NCBI GenBank assembly: GCA_036343635.1
Contig: JAYYVF010000099.1
Coordinates: 1-52,761 of the forward strand
Direction: 5' to 3'
Length of the DNA: 52,761 bases
Origin: GCA-2693325 sp036343635
GTDB taxonomy: Bacteria > Latescibacterota > UBA2968 > UBA8231
Made by a program: the position numbers and the translations under genes. Within the stretch, counting starts at the first letter, position 1. Each line of letters opens with the position of its first letter. Shown piece after piece: positions 1 through 8,327 of the stretch. Below the pieces are notes generated by a model that saw nothing but the letters and a program-made list of their open reading frames with translations, was not told the origin of the DNA and did no database searches.

Positions 1-79
1 TCGCAGCGCGATACTGAAATTGTACTGCCAGATCTGTGCGAAACAGCACCGGATATACATTTGCAAGCAGTTTTAGCAT
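1..79 (-). CDS. ABC-2 type permease, N-terminal fragment
   Basis: An ATG at 77-79 on the minus strand opens a frame that runs off the window edge, with a TAA in the same frame just upstream of the ATG. The 26 residues visible begin MLKLLANVYPVLFRTDLA and are followed by QFQYRAA. This fits the N-terminus of the membrane subunit of the ABC-2 exporter family that pairs with the ATPase encoded immediately upstream on the same strand, 131 nt away. The frame contains no membrane segment yet because only the cytoplasmic N-terminal part is present. The assignment rests mainly on operon position and on the typical opening of such permeases. Confidence 0.55.
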   Translation of the reverse strand, partial: MLKLLANVYPVLFRTDLAVQFQYRAA

Positions 80-210
80 AGATAATTATTAATCATAAAA
101 ATCCCGATACTTATGTCTACAAAAAAGCCTACCACAATCCATAGTCCTACGGAATCAAGGTAGCTAAACCTGCCGCAATCGGCACGCGTCCTAACCAAGT
201 AAGAGTAGCG

Positions 211-1194
211 CTACTGGCTTTCGTCATTTGCAAAAGCCTGTTCGATAACCTCATCTATAGACGATTCTTCAACGGTTAAATCTTTGATGCGTTGTTCACT
301 AAGCAACCGGCCCGTCACCTGGGCAGTCTCTGACTTGGGAACACGAAGTGTAATACGACCTTCGTCGGTTCCGATGACAGCCCCATAGCTTTTCAGGTCA
401 ACATCTCCACATTCATGTTCAACGGTAATTTTTTTGTAGGACGAAAAACGATCCCGAAGTTCTGTTAACGGACCATCAAATAATAAATGACCGTTATGAA
501 CTAAAACCACACGACGACATAGTGCTTCGACATCGGCCATATAGTGACTGGTCAATAATACAGTAGCTTCGTATCGGCGATTGTATTCTGCAACAAAACT
601 CCTCAACCGTCTTTGCATCGTCACGTCCAAACCAATGGTCGGTTCATCCAGGAACAAAACTTTGGGGCGATGGAGCAAAGACACGGCGACTTCACATTTC
701 ATACGTTCGCCCAGCGATAAGTTACGTACCGGTTTTTCCAACAAACTATCAAGTTCAAGTAATCCTGATAATTCTTCTACTGTTTGCTTATAATCTTGAT
801 GACTTACGCGATATATTGCTCTGTTTCGTTCAAATGAATCAATTACTGGAATATCCCAAACAAGCTGATTGCGATTTCCCATCACCAGAGTCATCTGACT
901 TAAAAATTCCTTTTCCCTAGCATATGGTACGTGCCCCAAAACACACGCTTCACCGCCGGTCGGATACAATAAGCCTGAAAGCATCTTTAACGTCGTCGTC
1001 TTCCCCGCTCCGTTAGGACCGAGAAACCCAACCATTTCCCCACTGTGAACAACGAAAGAAATATCCTTCACGGCATCCACCAAGCGCGTCTTTTTTCGCA
1101 CTAAACTTTTTATTGCTGACCTTAAGCCCCCTTCACGAACCGGAACCTCGTAGGTTTTGCAAAGGCCTGATACTGTGATTGATGGTGTTGGCAT
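211..1194 (-). CDS. ABC-2 type exporter ATP-binding protein
   Basis: This is the nucleotide-binding subunit of an ABC exporter. The Walker A motif GPNGAGKTT is followed by a family signature LSLGERMK and the Walker B segment VLFLDEPTIGLD, then a switch histidine in LTSHYMADVEAL. The roughly 100 residues after the ATPase core match the C-terminal extension of the subfamily that works with two ABC-2 permeases (COG4586-like). I chose the ATG at 1194, giving MPTPSITVSGL, because AGGGG stretches stand just before it; a TTG at 1224 would add ten residues without homology. The permease begins downstream on the same strand. The substrate cannot be told from sequence; relatives export lipids, drugs or polysaccharide. 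Confidence 0.9.
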   Translation of the reverse strand: MPTPSITVSGLCKTYEVPVREGGLRSAIKSLVRKKTRLVDAVKDISFVVHSGEMVGFLGPNGAGKTTTLKMLSGLLYPTGGEACVLGHVPYAREKEFLSQMTLVMGNRNQLVWDIPVIDSFERNRAIYRVSHQDYKQTVEELSGLLELDSLLEKPVRNLSLGERMKCEVAVSLLHRPKVLFLDEPTIGLDVTMQRRLRSFVAEYNRRYEATVLLTSHYMADVEALCRRVVLVHNGHLLFDGPLTELRDRFSSYKKITVEHECGDVDLKSYGAVIGTDEGRITLRVPKSETAQVTGRLLSEQRIKDLTVEESSIDEVIEQAFANDESQ

Positions 1195-1324
1195 AACCCC
1201 TTTCCCCTCGGTGTTAATCCACAATCTAAATATTAAGATAAAGTGCTTTTGAATAATTTTTTAAGATTACAGGATTCCTAAACGGTGTTAATATAATTCA
1301 TTTTATTCCACGTTTGAACAACGA

Positions 1325-1969
1325 TTAGGTCAAAGGGTAAGGGCGTGGGAGTAAGCGTGCCCGAAAATCGTCCAGCGGGAAAGCCGGCCCTGGATCAATT
1401 TTTCGGTCTGGCGCTATCTCTTCGTGGCCCAGTATATGGCTTATCCGATATTCTTCTATCAAAACTCTACATACTGATTCTACAACATCAATTTGAGGTT
1501 GAGGAAAAGCATGCCAAAAACTGTGTTTCGTTTGATTGCGATGGACCCCTTTTACAACTTCTTCTAGAGGATAGCTCCTACCAAACCAAGAAACAAAATC
1601 ACCATCTTTTTCTTCTAGCAAACCTGCATTGTCTATTTCTATACCTATAGAGTATTTATTAAAACCTTCCCGTTCCCCCCAACGGCTGACTCCGGCATGC
1701 CAGCCTATAACATTAAAAGGTAGTAACTGAGTAATTGAACCGTCCCTACCAATAACCAAATGAGCCGACACCTGGCGTTCAACGTCTGTTAGTGTTTGGA
1801 TTGCAGAGGCTACGTTTCCTCCGGCTGTATAGTGCAGAACAATTGTATCGAGAGCTCCCTCTTCATAAGGACCTCCTCGGTTAGGGGAACTAACAAAAGC
1901 TATATCTTCCCCTTGGAGTAGATGGTTTGTTATTTTCAAAAAAATATCCTCATATCTATTTATCTTCAT
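1325..1969 (-). CDS. N-acetylmuramoyl-L-alanine amidase (Amidase_2 / AmpD family)
   Basis: The protein of about 214 residues is a zinc amidase of the AmpD/PGRP fold that cleaves the bond between N-acetylmuramic acid and L-alanine in peptidoglycan or its fragments. The visible zinc ligands are His46 in VLHYTAGG, His182 in ILGHEEIAPDRK and Asp192 in KIDPGP, and Glu111 in the SIGIEID strand is well placed. There is no signal peptide, so a cytoplasmic role in muropeptide recycling, as in AmpD, is more likely than a secreted lysin. The ATG at 1969 lies 2 nt after the stop of the upstream beta-glucosidase gene; a TTG at 1975 would overlap that stop. The tight spacing implies co-transcription with the glucosidase. 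Confidence 0.88.
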   Translation of the reverse strand: MKINRYEDIFLKITNHLLQGEDIAFVSSPNRGGPYEEGALDTIVLHYTAGGNVASAIQTLTDVERQVSAHLVIGRDGSITQLLPFNVIGWHAGVSRWGEREGFNKYSIGIEIDNAGLLEEKDGDFVSWFGRSYPLEEVVKGVHRNQTKHSFWHAFPQPQIDVVESVCRVLIEEYRISHILGHEEIAPDRKIDPGPAFPLDDFRARLLPRPYPLT

Positions 1970-1971
1970 GA

Positions 1972-3372
1972 TCAAAGAAATAGATGTTCATTGCTTTCAG
2001 CGGTATTTTGAACAAAATCCGACAACGTTTCCCCATTGCTGTTTATCACCTTCGTATACCAATGGGCAGAGTCTTTCAATATTCTTTTCTGTGTTTCATA
2101 GTCAACATAAATCATTCCAAATCTTTCTTTATATCCTTCTGCCCATTCGAAGTTATCAAAAATAGACCAATGGAAATAACCCTTTATAGGTACATCCTTG
2201 CCCACACGAGAAAATTCCATAAGATACCGTTGAGTGAAATCTATCCGCTGTGGATCGTGTACACAGCCATCAAGAGAAACCCAATCCTGATTTGACAAAC
2301 CATTTTCTGTAACAATGATCGGCAGGCCATATCGTTCAAAATAGTAACGCGGTCCCCAGTATAACGCTTTAGGTGTTACAGGCCATTTGTTAGCACATAT
2401 TGCATTGCCTTGAACACGCTCCACCGGTTTAATATTACCTTCCTTGTCTCTGCCTAACGTCCAGCCATTATAAATATTGGCACCGTAAAAATCTAATGGC
2501 TGTTTTATTATGTCGAAGTCACGTACGTCCACACTTGGCATTTCATCAGCGTAAAGTTCTAATCCGTCCTCAGGATACATTCCGAGAGTCACAGGGTCTG
2601 ACCACCAAGAAATATTCCAACATGTCTTAGTCTTAATAGAAAACATTTCCTTACGGGCTACTTCCACAAGCTCTTCGTCTGTTTCGTCGTCCGGCATAAC
2701 AATAGTTCCGGTCGGTGCATATCCAATGACAGAATCACTTTTCGAATACGCCCGAATCACCTGAACAGCACGACCATGGGCAAGGAGCGTATTGTGTCCT
2801 GCCCGGAGTACTTCAGTAAGACCGAGTTTGTCGCCTGGTGCGTGGACACCTTCTAGCATCCCTAGGCCAATGTAAATTTGTGGCTCGTTTAATGTCATCC
2901 AGTTTAAAACGCGATCCGATAAGCGGTCGACAATAACTTCTGTGTATTCAGCAAACCACTCAGAGGACTGCGGATTTAACCAGCCGCCACGACAATAGAG
3001 ATCGTAGGGAAAATCCCAGTGAAAAAGGGTCACGTAAGGCTCAATTCCAGAGGCTAATAACTCATCAACTAAGCGATCATAAAATGACAGGCCCTTCTCA
3101 TTAACCGACCCTACGCCCATCGGTAAAACTCTAGGCCAGCTAATTGAAAAACGGTAGGCCTGGAGACCCATTTTATTCATCAACGCCACATCTTCCACGT
3201 AACGCTGGTAGTGTTCAATTGCATTATCACCGGTATGCGCCCCAAAAATGCGGTTCGGCTGCCTACACATCATATCCCAAACTGATAACCCTTTCCCATC
3301 AGCACTAACACCCCCTTCTATTTGGTATGAAGCCGCCGCCGCGCCCCAAACAAAATCCTCAGGAAATTTCAT
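1972..3372 (-). CDS. Beta-glucosidase, glycoside hydrolase family 1
   Basis: This 466-residue protein has the full length of a bacterial GH1 retaining beta-glycosidase. It opens with the typical FPEDFVWGAAAASYQIEGG. The acid/base is Glu163 in TLNEPQ and the nucleophile is Glu356 in IIVTENGLS. The closing segment with NFEWAEGYKERFG binds the sugar in the -1 site in this family. It lacks a signal peptide, so it would act in the cytoplasm on imported cellobiose-like or other beta-glucosides. The downstream amidase gene follows within 2 nt. The 84-nt gap to the divergent methyltransferase gene must hold the promoter. Exact sugar preference (glucoside, galactoside or fucoside) cannot be read from the motifs. 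Confidence 0.95.
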   Translation of the reverse strand: MKFPEDFVWGAAAASYQIEGGVSADGKGLSVWDMMCRQPNRIFGAHTGDNAIEHYQRYVEDVALMNKMGLQAYRFSISWPRVLPMGVGSVNEKGLSFYDRLVDELLASGIEPYVTLFHWDFPYDLYCRGGWLNPQSSEWFAEYTEVIVDRLSDRVLNWMTLNEPQIYIGLGMLEGVHAPGDKLGLTEVLRAGHNTLLAHGRAVQVIRAYSKSDSVIGYAPTGTIVMPDDETDEELVEVARKEMFSIKTKTCWNISWWSDPVTLGMYPEDGLELYADEMPSVDVRDFDIIKQPLDFYGANIYNGWTLGRDKEGNIKPVERVQGNAICANKWPVTPKALYWGPRYYFERYGLPIIVTENGLSNQDWVSLDGCVHDPQRIDFTQRYLMEFSRVGKDVPIKGYFHWSIFDNFEWAEGYKERFGMIYVDYETQKRILKDSAHWYTKVINSNGETLSDFVQNTAESNEHLFL

Positions 3373-3456
3373 AATCCCTACTTTATCGTAAAGTTATTTA
3401 TATTTCATGCAGATCACATGCAAACTATAATTGATAGCTAAGTTACGTTTTAAATT

Positions 3457-4044
3457 ATGCAAGGTAAAACCCATCCATCTCAACGCACTGACATTGTATT
3501 CAGCCAAGAGCTTCGTGGTGCCAGATACACCTTCCATTCTACTTGGGGGCTTTTTAACCCAAAACAAGTAGACCGAGGATCATCGCTTCTCATTGAATAT
3601 ATCGATGCCCCAGTCGATGCAGACTGCCTTGACCTAGGATGCGGATACGGACCCATCGGGCTAGCATTAGCAGGCCTTTGCCCGAACGGACAAATTCACA
3701 TGATAGATAAGGATTTTGTTGCTATTGATTACGCCACAAAGAATGTTCACCAAAATGGGCTCACCAATTGTAGTGTTTACCTGAGTAATGGTTTTGATCA
3801 AATACCGCATTCGCAACGTTTTGATTTAATCGCCTCAAATTTACCTGCCAAAGTCGGGAACGAACTATTAACTATTTTCCTTGATGACGCCCATAATCGA
3901 CTCCAAAAAGGCGGGAAAATTTATGTTGTAACGATTGCAGGATTAAAGAATTATATAAAGAGGAACTTCCAAAACGTTTTCGGAAATTACAAAAAAATTA
4001 AACAAAGAGGCACGTATTTAATTTCCATGGCAGAAAAACTATAA
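3457..4044 (+). CDS. Class I SAM methyltransferase, RsmC-like (rRNA small-subunit MTase domain)
   Basis: The 195-residue protein is a single-domain Rossmann methyltransferase. The SAM-binding loop is CLDLGCGYGPIGLALAG at about residues 57-73, an acidic residue ends the next strand in IHMIDKD, and the catalytic loop reads SNLPAKVGNELL. Single-domain relatives of 16S rRNA G1207 methyltransferase RsmC carry SNPPF or SNPPI here; the NLPAK form seen here is a variant loop. The N-terminal part, with TFHSTWGLFNPKQVDRGS, is the usual lead-in of the short RsmC group. The substrate is therefore probably a guanine N2 in rRNA, but the variant loop makes this less than certain. The gene stands alone on the plus strand and faces the pfk gene. 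Confidence 0.82.
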   Translation: MQGKTHPSQRTDIVFSQELRGARYTFHSTWGLFNPKQVDRGSSLLIEYIDAPVDADCLDLGCGYGPIGLALAGLCPNGQIHMIDKDFVAIDYATKNVHQNGLTNCSVYLSNGFDQIPHSQRFDLIASNLPAKVGNELLTIFLDDAHNRLQKGGKIYVVTIAGLKNYIKRNFQNVFGNYKKIKQRGTYLISMAEKL

Positions 4045-4081
4045 TCAACTCAAAATATTCGAATAACAGCTAACAAAATCA

Positions 4082-5464
4082 TTATCCAAAATCACTTGAA
4101 TCGGACAGATAACGTATTCGCTTATTTATATCTGTATTTACAGAATGGTAAGGCAGCATAAGATTACCAGAAGTAAATAAAGTCCGACGAATATGTTCCA
4201 CGTCGTCGTGTCCAATCGCTGTAGTAAAAATTGGCAACAAATAATCAATCCCCACCTTTGAAGGTTTCATAGACTCTACATCGTAAAATGATGGATGGAC
4301 ATGGCGTGCGTGAATCATACCCCAGCGATCACGCAAACGGTTACCCTCAAAACTGTCCACATGAAAACCCCGGTCTTCTCCCCATTGTAAAACAGAAACC
4401 GCGTTATTATGCCCCTCTAACAACATATCTACCGCCTTCCCACCTAACTGAGAAGCATAAAAGCGATCAAACAGCACAGGCCGTCCGCCCCTTTGAGTAT
4501 GACCCACCTTCCGAGTAAATATTGCCGCGTTTGCGGATTCACCCCGTCGACGACTTACAAAGTAAGAATCCCCCATTCTCTCAATTAATTTGTGTCTCAA
4601 AGCCTCAGCTGCACCACTTAGAACAATATTACCTGCTGGATCGGTAGTTTGCATTTCTGCTCCCAGTTCATTGCCATCCTCATCCTTTATACCCTCACCA
4701 CAAACAATGACAACATTTTTTTGCAATTCATAAAGTTGCATAATGCGTTCAACCAACGGATCTATGTGTACTTGTATTTCCGGTATAAGGATTATATCTG
4801 GTCGACCATACGCCGAGCCTAAAGCTATATATCCAGAGTGACGGCCCATCACTTCAATAATCGCAACGCGCCTATGGCTTTCCGCTGTTGTTCGAACTCG
4901 TTCGATCCCCATTGCTGAATCAAATACCGCAGTCGCATATCCAGGGGTGGCATAGTTTATCATATGTTCACAATTGAACCCTTGTTGCGAACGATTTTGT
5001 CGATAGTTACCATCTTCATCTTTCGACCAATCGTCCGGTTCGTTAGGATAATTTAGGCCCAGATCATTGTCGATCGTCTTTGGTGCCAATACAACAGGAA
5101 GGCGCTCTGCCAATGGCTGTAACCCATTTAAGGTTCCATCACCTCCAACACAGATTAAACCGTCAATTTTCAATTTACCCAGACGTTCACAGATTTTTTC
5201 AATCTGATTGTCGTCCTCACCAGATATATAATCTCTCGAGGCCCCTAACATAGTTCCGCCAATGGTCGCATCTATTTCCGGTATTTCGCGCATAAGAGGA
5301 TTAAGCCTGACGTGGGGCAAACGAGGGTTTAATAAACTACTAAACCCTTTAATAAACCCATACATCTCAACGCTAAGATCACATGCTCGCTTAACAGCAC
5401 CCTGAATCGTCGCATTAAGGGCGGGAGTGTCTCCACCTGCTGTAAGAATACCCATCCGCTTCAT
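4082..5464 (-). CDS. pfkA: 6-phosphofructokinase, long group with insert
   Basis: This enzyme phosphorylates fructose 6-phosphate to fructose 1,6-bisphosphate in glycolysis. The nucleotide loop GGDTPALNA is at residues 10-18, CVGGDGT at 106-111 and APKTIDND at 127-134; EVMGRHSGYIAL and GHTQRGGRP line the sugar-phosphate site. Gly in GGDGT usually marks ATP as donor, while the Lys of PKTIDND is common in PPi enzymes; the Gly plus Lys combination is known in ATP-dependent trypanosomatid and Entamoeba enzymes. About 30 polar residues are inserted between the TIDND strand and the AT-GYATAV helix. At 460 residues it is much longer than E. coli PfkA (320). AGGAGG stands 8 nt before the ATG. Donor choice is inferred, not proved. 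Confidence 0.93.
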   Translation of the reverse strand: MKRMGILTAGGDTPALNATIQGAVKRACDLSVEMYGFIKGFSSLLNPRLPHVRLNPLMREIPEIDATIGGTMLGASRDYISGEDDNQIEKICERLGKLKIDGLICVGGDGTLNGLQPLAERLPVVLAPKTIDNDLGLNYPNEPDDWSKDEDGNYRQNRSQQGFNCEHMINYATPGYATAVFDSAMGIERVRTTAESHRRVAIIEVMGRHSGYIALGSAYGRPDIILIPEIQVHIDPLVERIMQLYELQKNVVIVCGEGIKDEDGNELGAEMQTTDPAGNIVLSGAAEALRHKLIERMGDSYFVSRRRGESANAAIFTRKVGHTQRGGRPVLFDRFYASQLGGKAVDMLLEGHNNAVSVLQWGEDRGFHVDSFEGNRLRDRWGMIHARHVHPSFYDVESMKPSKVGIDYLLPIFTTAIGHDDVEHIRRTLFTSGNLMLPYHSVNTDINKRIRYLSDSSDFG

Positions 5465-5576
5465 ATGTTGGACCTCCTGATCTGGTCAGATGACTTAATT
5501 CACTTAAGCTCAAAATTTATTTTATGAGTCTACTTTTTTCTTTACAATCCTCGGATCTCTATTTAAAATACGAGCC

Positions 5577-5924
5577 ATGGCAATGTTAAAAGTTATCTTC
5601 AACGGCCCCGCTATTTTCGTGATAGGTTGCGTTGTCGCATTAATAATGATAACCGTATCGTTAATGAAACTAAAGCGCAACCTTCGCACCATACAGCCCA
5701 AATTGAATCGTGCGAACGATGCCCTTGCCAAAGAGGCCCATGGCCTACCAAAAACCCGCAAGCGTGTGGTTAATCTACATAAGCTTGCAGGAACACTAGA
5801 AAAACATTCAGCGCAAATTGAATCTTACAGTTCACAACTTTCGGCTTTGGTAAAACGGAATAACAAAAAAGACGAAGGCACTGAGCGAGATGTAACCGTT
5901 TCTTCTCCGGAATCACCCATCTGA
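5577..5924 (+). CDS. Small membrane-anchored coiled-coil protein, unknown function
   Basis: I do not recognise this 115-residue protein. It has one hydrophobic segment near the N-terminus, about residues 10-28 (AIFVIGCVVALIMITVSLM), followed by a basic, heptad-like stretch to about residue 97 and a short polar tail. This is the layout of a small inner-membrane protein with a cytoplasmic or periplasmic helix. A 79-residue frame lies on the opposite strand, but the plus-strand frame has the more protein-like composition. There is no strong ribosome-binding site. It sits between the pfk gene and the convergent barrel gene, from which it is separated by 5 nt. Confidence 0.55.
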   Translation: MAMLKVIFNGPAIFVIGCVVALIMITVSLMKLKRNLRTIQPKLNRANDALAKEAHGLPKTRKRVVNLHKLAGTLEKHSAQIESYSSQLSALVKRNNKKDEGTERDVTVSSPESPI

Positions 5925-5929
5925 CAAAT

Positions 5930-7195
5930 CTATAGTCGCGTGTTCACCACGTTGTTATACATGGATCCAAATGTATAGCTCAAGCCGACACTAATCCTCC
6001 CCATGTAATTGGTCTGTAGCTCTCTACGACGGAGTAATAGATCTTCGGTGGATACGTTGCCACGTGGAAGATTTATCTGATCTTTTATTCTTTCAAAAGA
6101 TGCGTTTATATCAAAGGACAATCCACGAAGGATACGCAACGACAATTCACCTCGCATCTCCAAACGATAATATTCAGATTGTGGCAACAATTGTGATGAT
6201 TCAACGTCTAATTCTACCGAACCCCAAGGCTGAACACTGTCTAAGCGTATCTCGAATCTCTGACGCAAATGTTGGTCCTCAATTTTTTCGTAAATCGTTG
6301 TGTCATTGTACGATGTGTATCTCGGACCAAAGCTATAAATGAAGCGTAGCTCTCTTCGGTCTGATTCCGCATAATCAAAATAGCTGTATTCAACTGCCGG
6401 CTGTAAACCCACTTGCCTTCGAATATTTTTGGTTGTACTGCTCCACTGTCCCCCTGAAATTCCTGCCGACCAATGCGGGCCCAACGACTTAACGACCATT
6501 CCCCAAGCGCCCTTTGTATGGGAATCGCTAGTTAGATTTTTTTCGTTATTTTTAAATTCCTCGCGCTCAAAATCGCCCCACAGATGATTCCTGATCCGCC
6601 ATCCTTCCGTTACGCGTTTCGCAGACAACCCTACATCTGCAGATGAGCGTCCTTGTTGTTCCTCGCGATTAAATGTAAACTGGCCATCTATTTCAAAAAC
6701 CCACGAATCCCACGGATCATCTTCTTGGTGAGAAACTTTTTCTTTTTTGTTTCTTTGAACATTTTCAATATTCAAATCAAAAACTTGAGGAGTTTTAGCA
6801 ACAAAGGAAACTAATCCGACTTTGATCATATGAATCAACGCTGATCGTTGTTCGTAAGTAGAGATATTCGGCTCTAATTCTGTTCTAAGTGTATCATTAT
6901 TTGTCGAATCATTTTCCAAAAAAGCGAACTGAAAGGCACGGCCCCCGTTACCCAGCCGCTGTCGTGTAATTAGGACGTGTACATCTGCATCTTTCCGATC
7001 CCTTACCCAGTCTACGAACTCAATTTCATTTCGAATAAAATTTTCGTCACAATAATTACAGTCCATGAAGACACGAGTGGCCTCGATTTCAGAAGCAACA
7101 CCATTTTCAATTAAAAAGATCGTGAAGATCAGGAATAAATTAGAACCACATTTATGCAAAAATATTTTCCCGTTTCTTAGGCATTGCCATTGCAA
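5930..7195 (-). CDS. Probable outer-membrane beta-barrel protein
   Basis: The N-terminal region holds a hydrophobic signal-like stretch (NLFLIFTIFLIENGVAS), then a conserved-looking domain with DCNYCDENFIRNEIEFVDWV and DADVHVLITRQ. From about residue 150 onward the protein becomes a series of alternating polar and aromatic strands ending GRISVGLSYTFGSMYN, as in outer-membrane barrels. I know similar uncharacterised proteins, with this Cys-x2-Cys head and a barrel-like tail, from Gemmatimonadota and related phyla, but no function. Translation probably starts at a TTG; the one at 7195 gives a long lead, while a TTG at 7159 would give a standard-length signal peptide after GGGAAAAT. It lies 26 nt after pdxA on the same strand. 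Confidence 0.6.
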   Translation of the reverse strand: MQWQCLRNGKIFLHKCGSNLFLIFTIFLIENGVASEIEATRVFMDCNYCDENFIRNEIEFVDWVRDRKDADVHVLITRQRLGNGGRAFQFAFLENDSTNNDTLRTELEPNISTYEQRSALIHMIKVGLVSFVAKTPQVFDLNIENVQRNKKEKVSHQEDDPWDSWVFEIDGQFTFNREEQQGRSSADVGLSAKRVTEGWRIRNHLWGDFEREEFKNNEKNLTSDSHTKGAWGMVVKSLGPHWSAGISGGQWSSTTKNIRRQVGLQPAVEYSYFDYAESDRRELRFIYSFGPRYTSYNDTTIYEKIEDQHLRQRFEIRLDSVQPWGSVELDVESSQLLPQSEYYRLEMRGELSLRILRGLSFDINASFERIKDQINLPRGNVSTEDLLLRRRELQTNYMGRISVGLSYTFGSMYNNVVNTRL

Positions 7196-7221
7196 TCCAA
7201 TATCTGCGCGATGAGAAAAAA

Positions 7222-8253
7222 TTAGCTTATCGGATCCAAATCGATCTGTGACCGAACAATATCGCTGTATTTTCCAGCAACCTTTAATGCTTCGATCATA
7301 CCACGTTCGTCCGCGATACCACGTCCAGCTATATCAAAAGCCGTACCATGATCAACGGACGCCCGCAAAAATTTAAGGCCCATGGTTAAACTGACAGTAT
7401 TATGAAATCCAAGTGTTTTCGCAGCTATATGGCCTTGGTCGTGATAGAGTGACAACACACCGTCAAAATAACCTTCATGGCACTGATGAAACACTGAATC
7501 AGCTGGAACGGGGCCCCTTACCCGCCAGCCCCGGTCTATTGCCGAACGAACCGCCGGACCGATAACATCCATCTCGTCGGTACCAAACAAACCTTGCTCC
7601 CCACCATGTGGATTCAGCGCCGCAACGGCAATTTCTGGTTTAGGAATGCCTAATTGACGCAGATATAAGTCACATAATGGCAATGCATCAATAATTCCAT
7701 CAAAGGTAATAGCGTCGGGAATTTCCCTAAAAGAAATATGACGAGTGAGAAAAAAAATACGGAGTGCATCCACCACAAAAAGCGTCATTGGATCACGATG
7801 AGCTGCTCGAAATTTTAAAACTGCCGTGTGGTCAATAAATGATAGACGAGCCGCTTGCAACGATTCTTTGTTTAAAGGTGCGGTTGCCAATCCGGTAACC
7901 GCACCGGATAACGCGTCGTCTATTGCACGGTCCAAATATGTGAAGCCCGCTTGACCACCCGAAGCTGAAACTTTTCCAAAATCCACTGGCTTATCTATTA
8001 CCTTGCAATCAATAAAATTCAAACACCCTTCTACAAAACGGCCTTCAGATGGATGTGTCAGAAGATTTAGTTCTAAATCCATATCCAACATACTAAGGGT
8101 CTGTTCCAAAACAGAGCGGTCTGAATAAACGACCGGTCGGATAGATATTTCTGTGGAATTTTTTGCAAGCGCTTTAGCCACAATCTCCGGACCAATACCT
8201 GCTGGATCTCCTACTGTAATACCTATAAGAGGATGTGCATCTGAATTAGTCAA
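7222..8253 (-). CDS. pdxA: 4-hydroxythreonine-4-phosphate dehydrogenase (PdxA family)
   Basis: PdxA oxidises 4-phosphohydroxy-L-threonine in pyridoxal 5'-phosphate synthesis using NAD and a divalent metal. The start is a TTG at 8253 preceded by AAAGGAG with a 6-nt spacer. The N-terminus ITVGDPAGIGPEI is the family hallmark. The metal-binding histidines are His172 in TRHISF, His216 in NPHGGEQGLFG and His271 in YHDQGHIAAK, and Asp141-His142 contact the phosphate. Length (343) is standard. The same strand carries a glycosidase-like gene, a MocA dehydrogenase and an enolase-family dehydratase upstream. PdxA paralogues (PdxA2) oxidise four-carbon sugar-acid phosphates such as D-threonate 4-phosphate, so a catabolic role in this cluster is a fair alternative. 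Confidence 0.9.
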   Translation of the reverse strand: MTNSDAHPLIGITVGDPAGIGPEIVAKALAKNSTEISIRPVVYSDRSVLEQTLSMLDMDLELNLLTHPSEGRFVEGCLNFIDCKVIDKPVDFGKVSASGGQAGFTYLDRAIDDALSGAVTGLATAPLNKESLQAARLSFIDHTAVLKFRAAHRDPMTLFVVDALRIFFLTRHISFREIPDAITFDGIIDALPLCDLYLRQLGIPKPEIAVAALNPHGGEQGLFGTDEMDVIGPAVRSAIDRGWRVRGPVPADSVFHQCHEGYFDGVLSLYHDQGHIAAKTLGFHNTVSLTMGLKFLRASVDHGTAFDIAGRGIADERGMIEALKVAGKYSDIVRSQIDLDPIS

Positions 8254-8327
8254 AAAACTCCTTTCATGGGAATTAGAATTAAACCCATGTTCTAAAAATT
8301 AAACTATTTTGGAACTTGTGCTCTGGT

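Noticed and set aside
5522..5761. A 79-residue frame on the minus strand opposite the small membrane protein gene
   Set aside because: It is basic and of low complexity, has no domain or ribosome-binding site, and the plus-strand frame has a clear membrane segment and coil.
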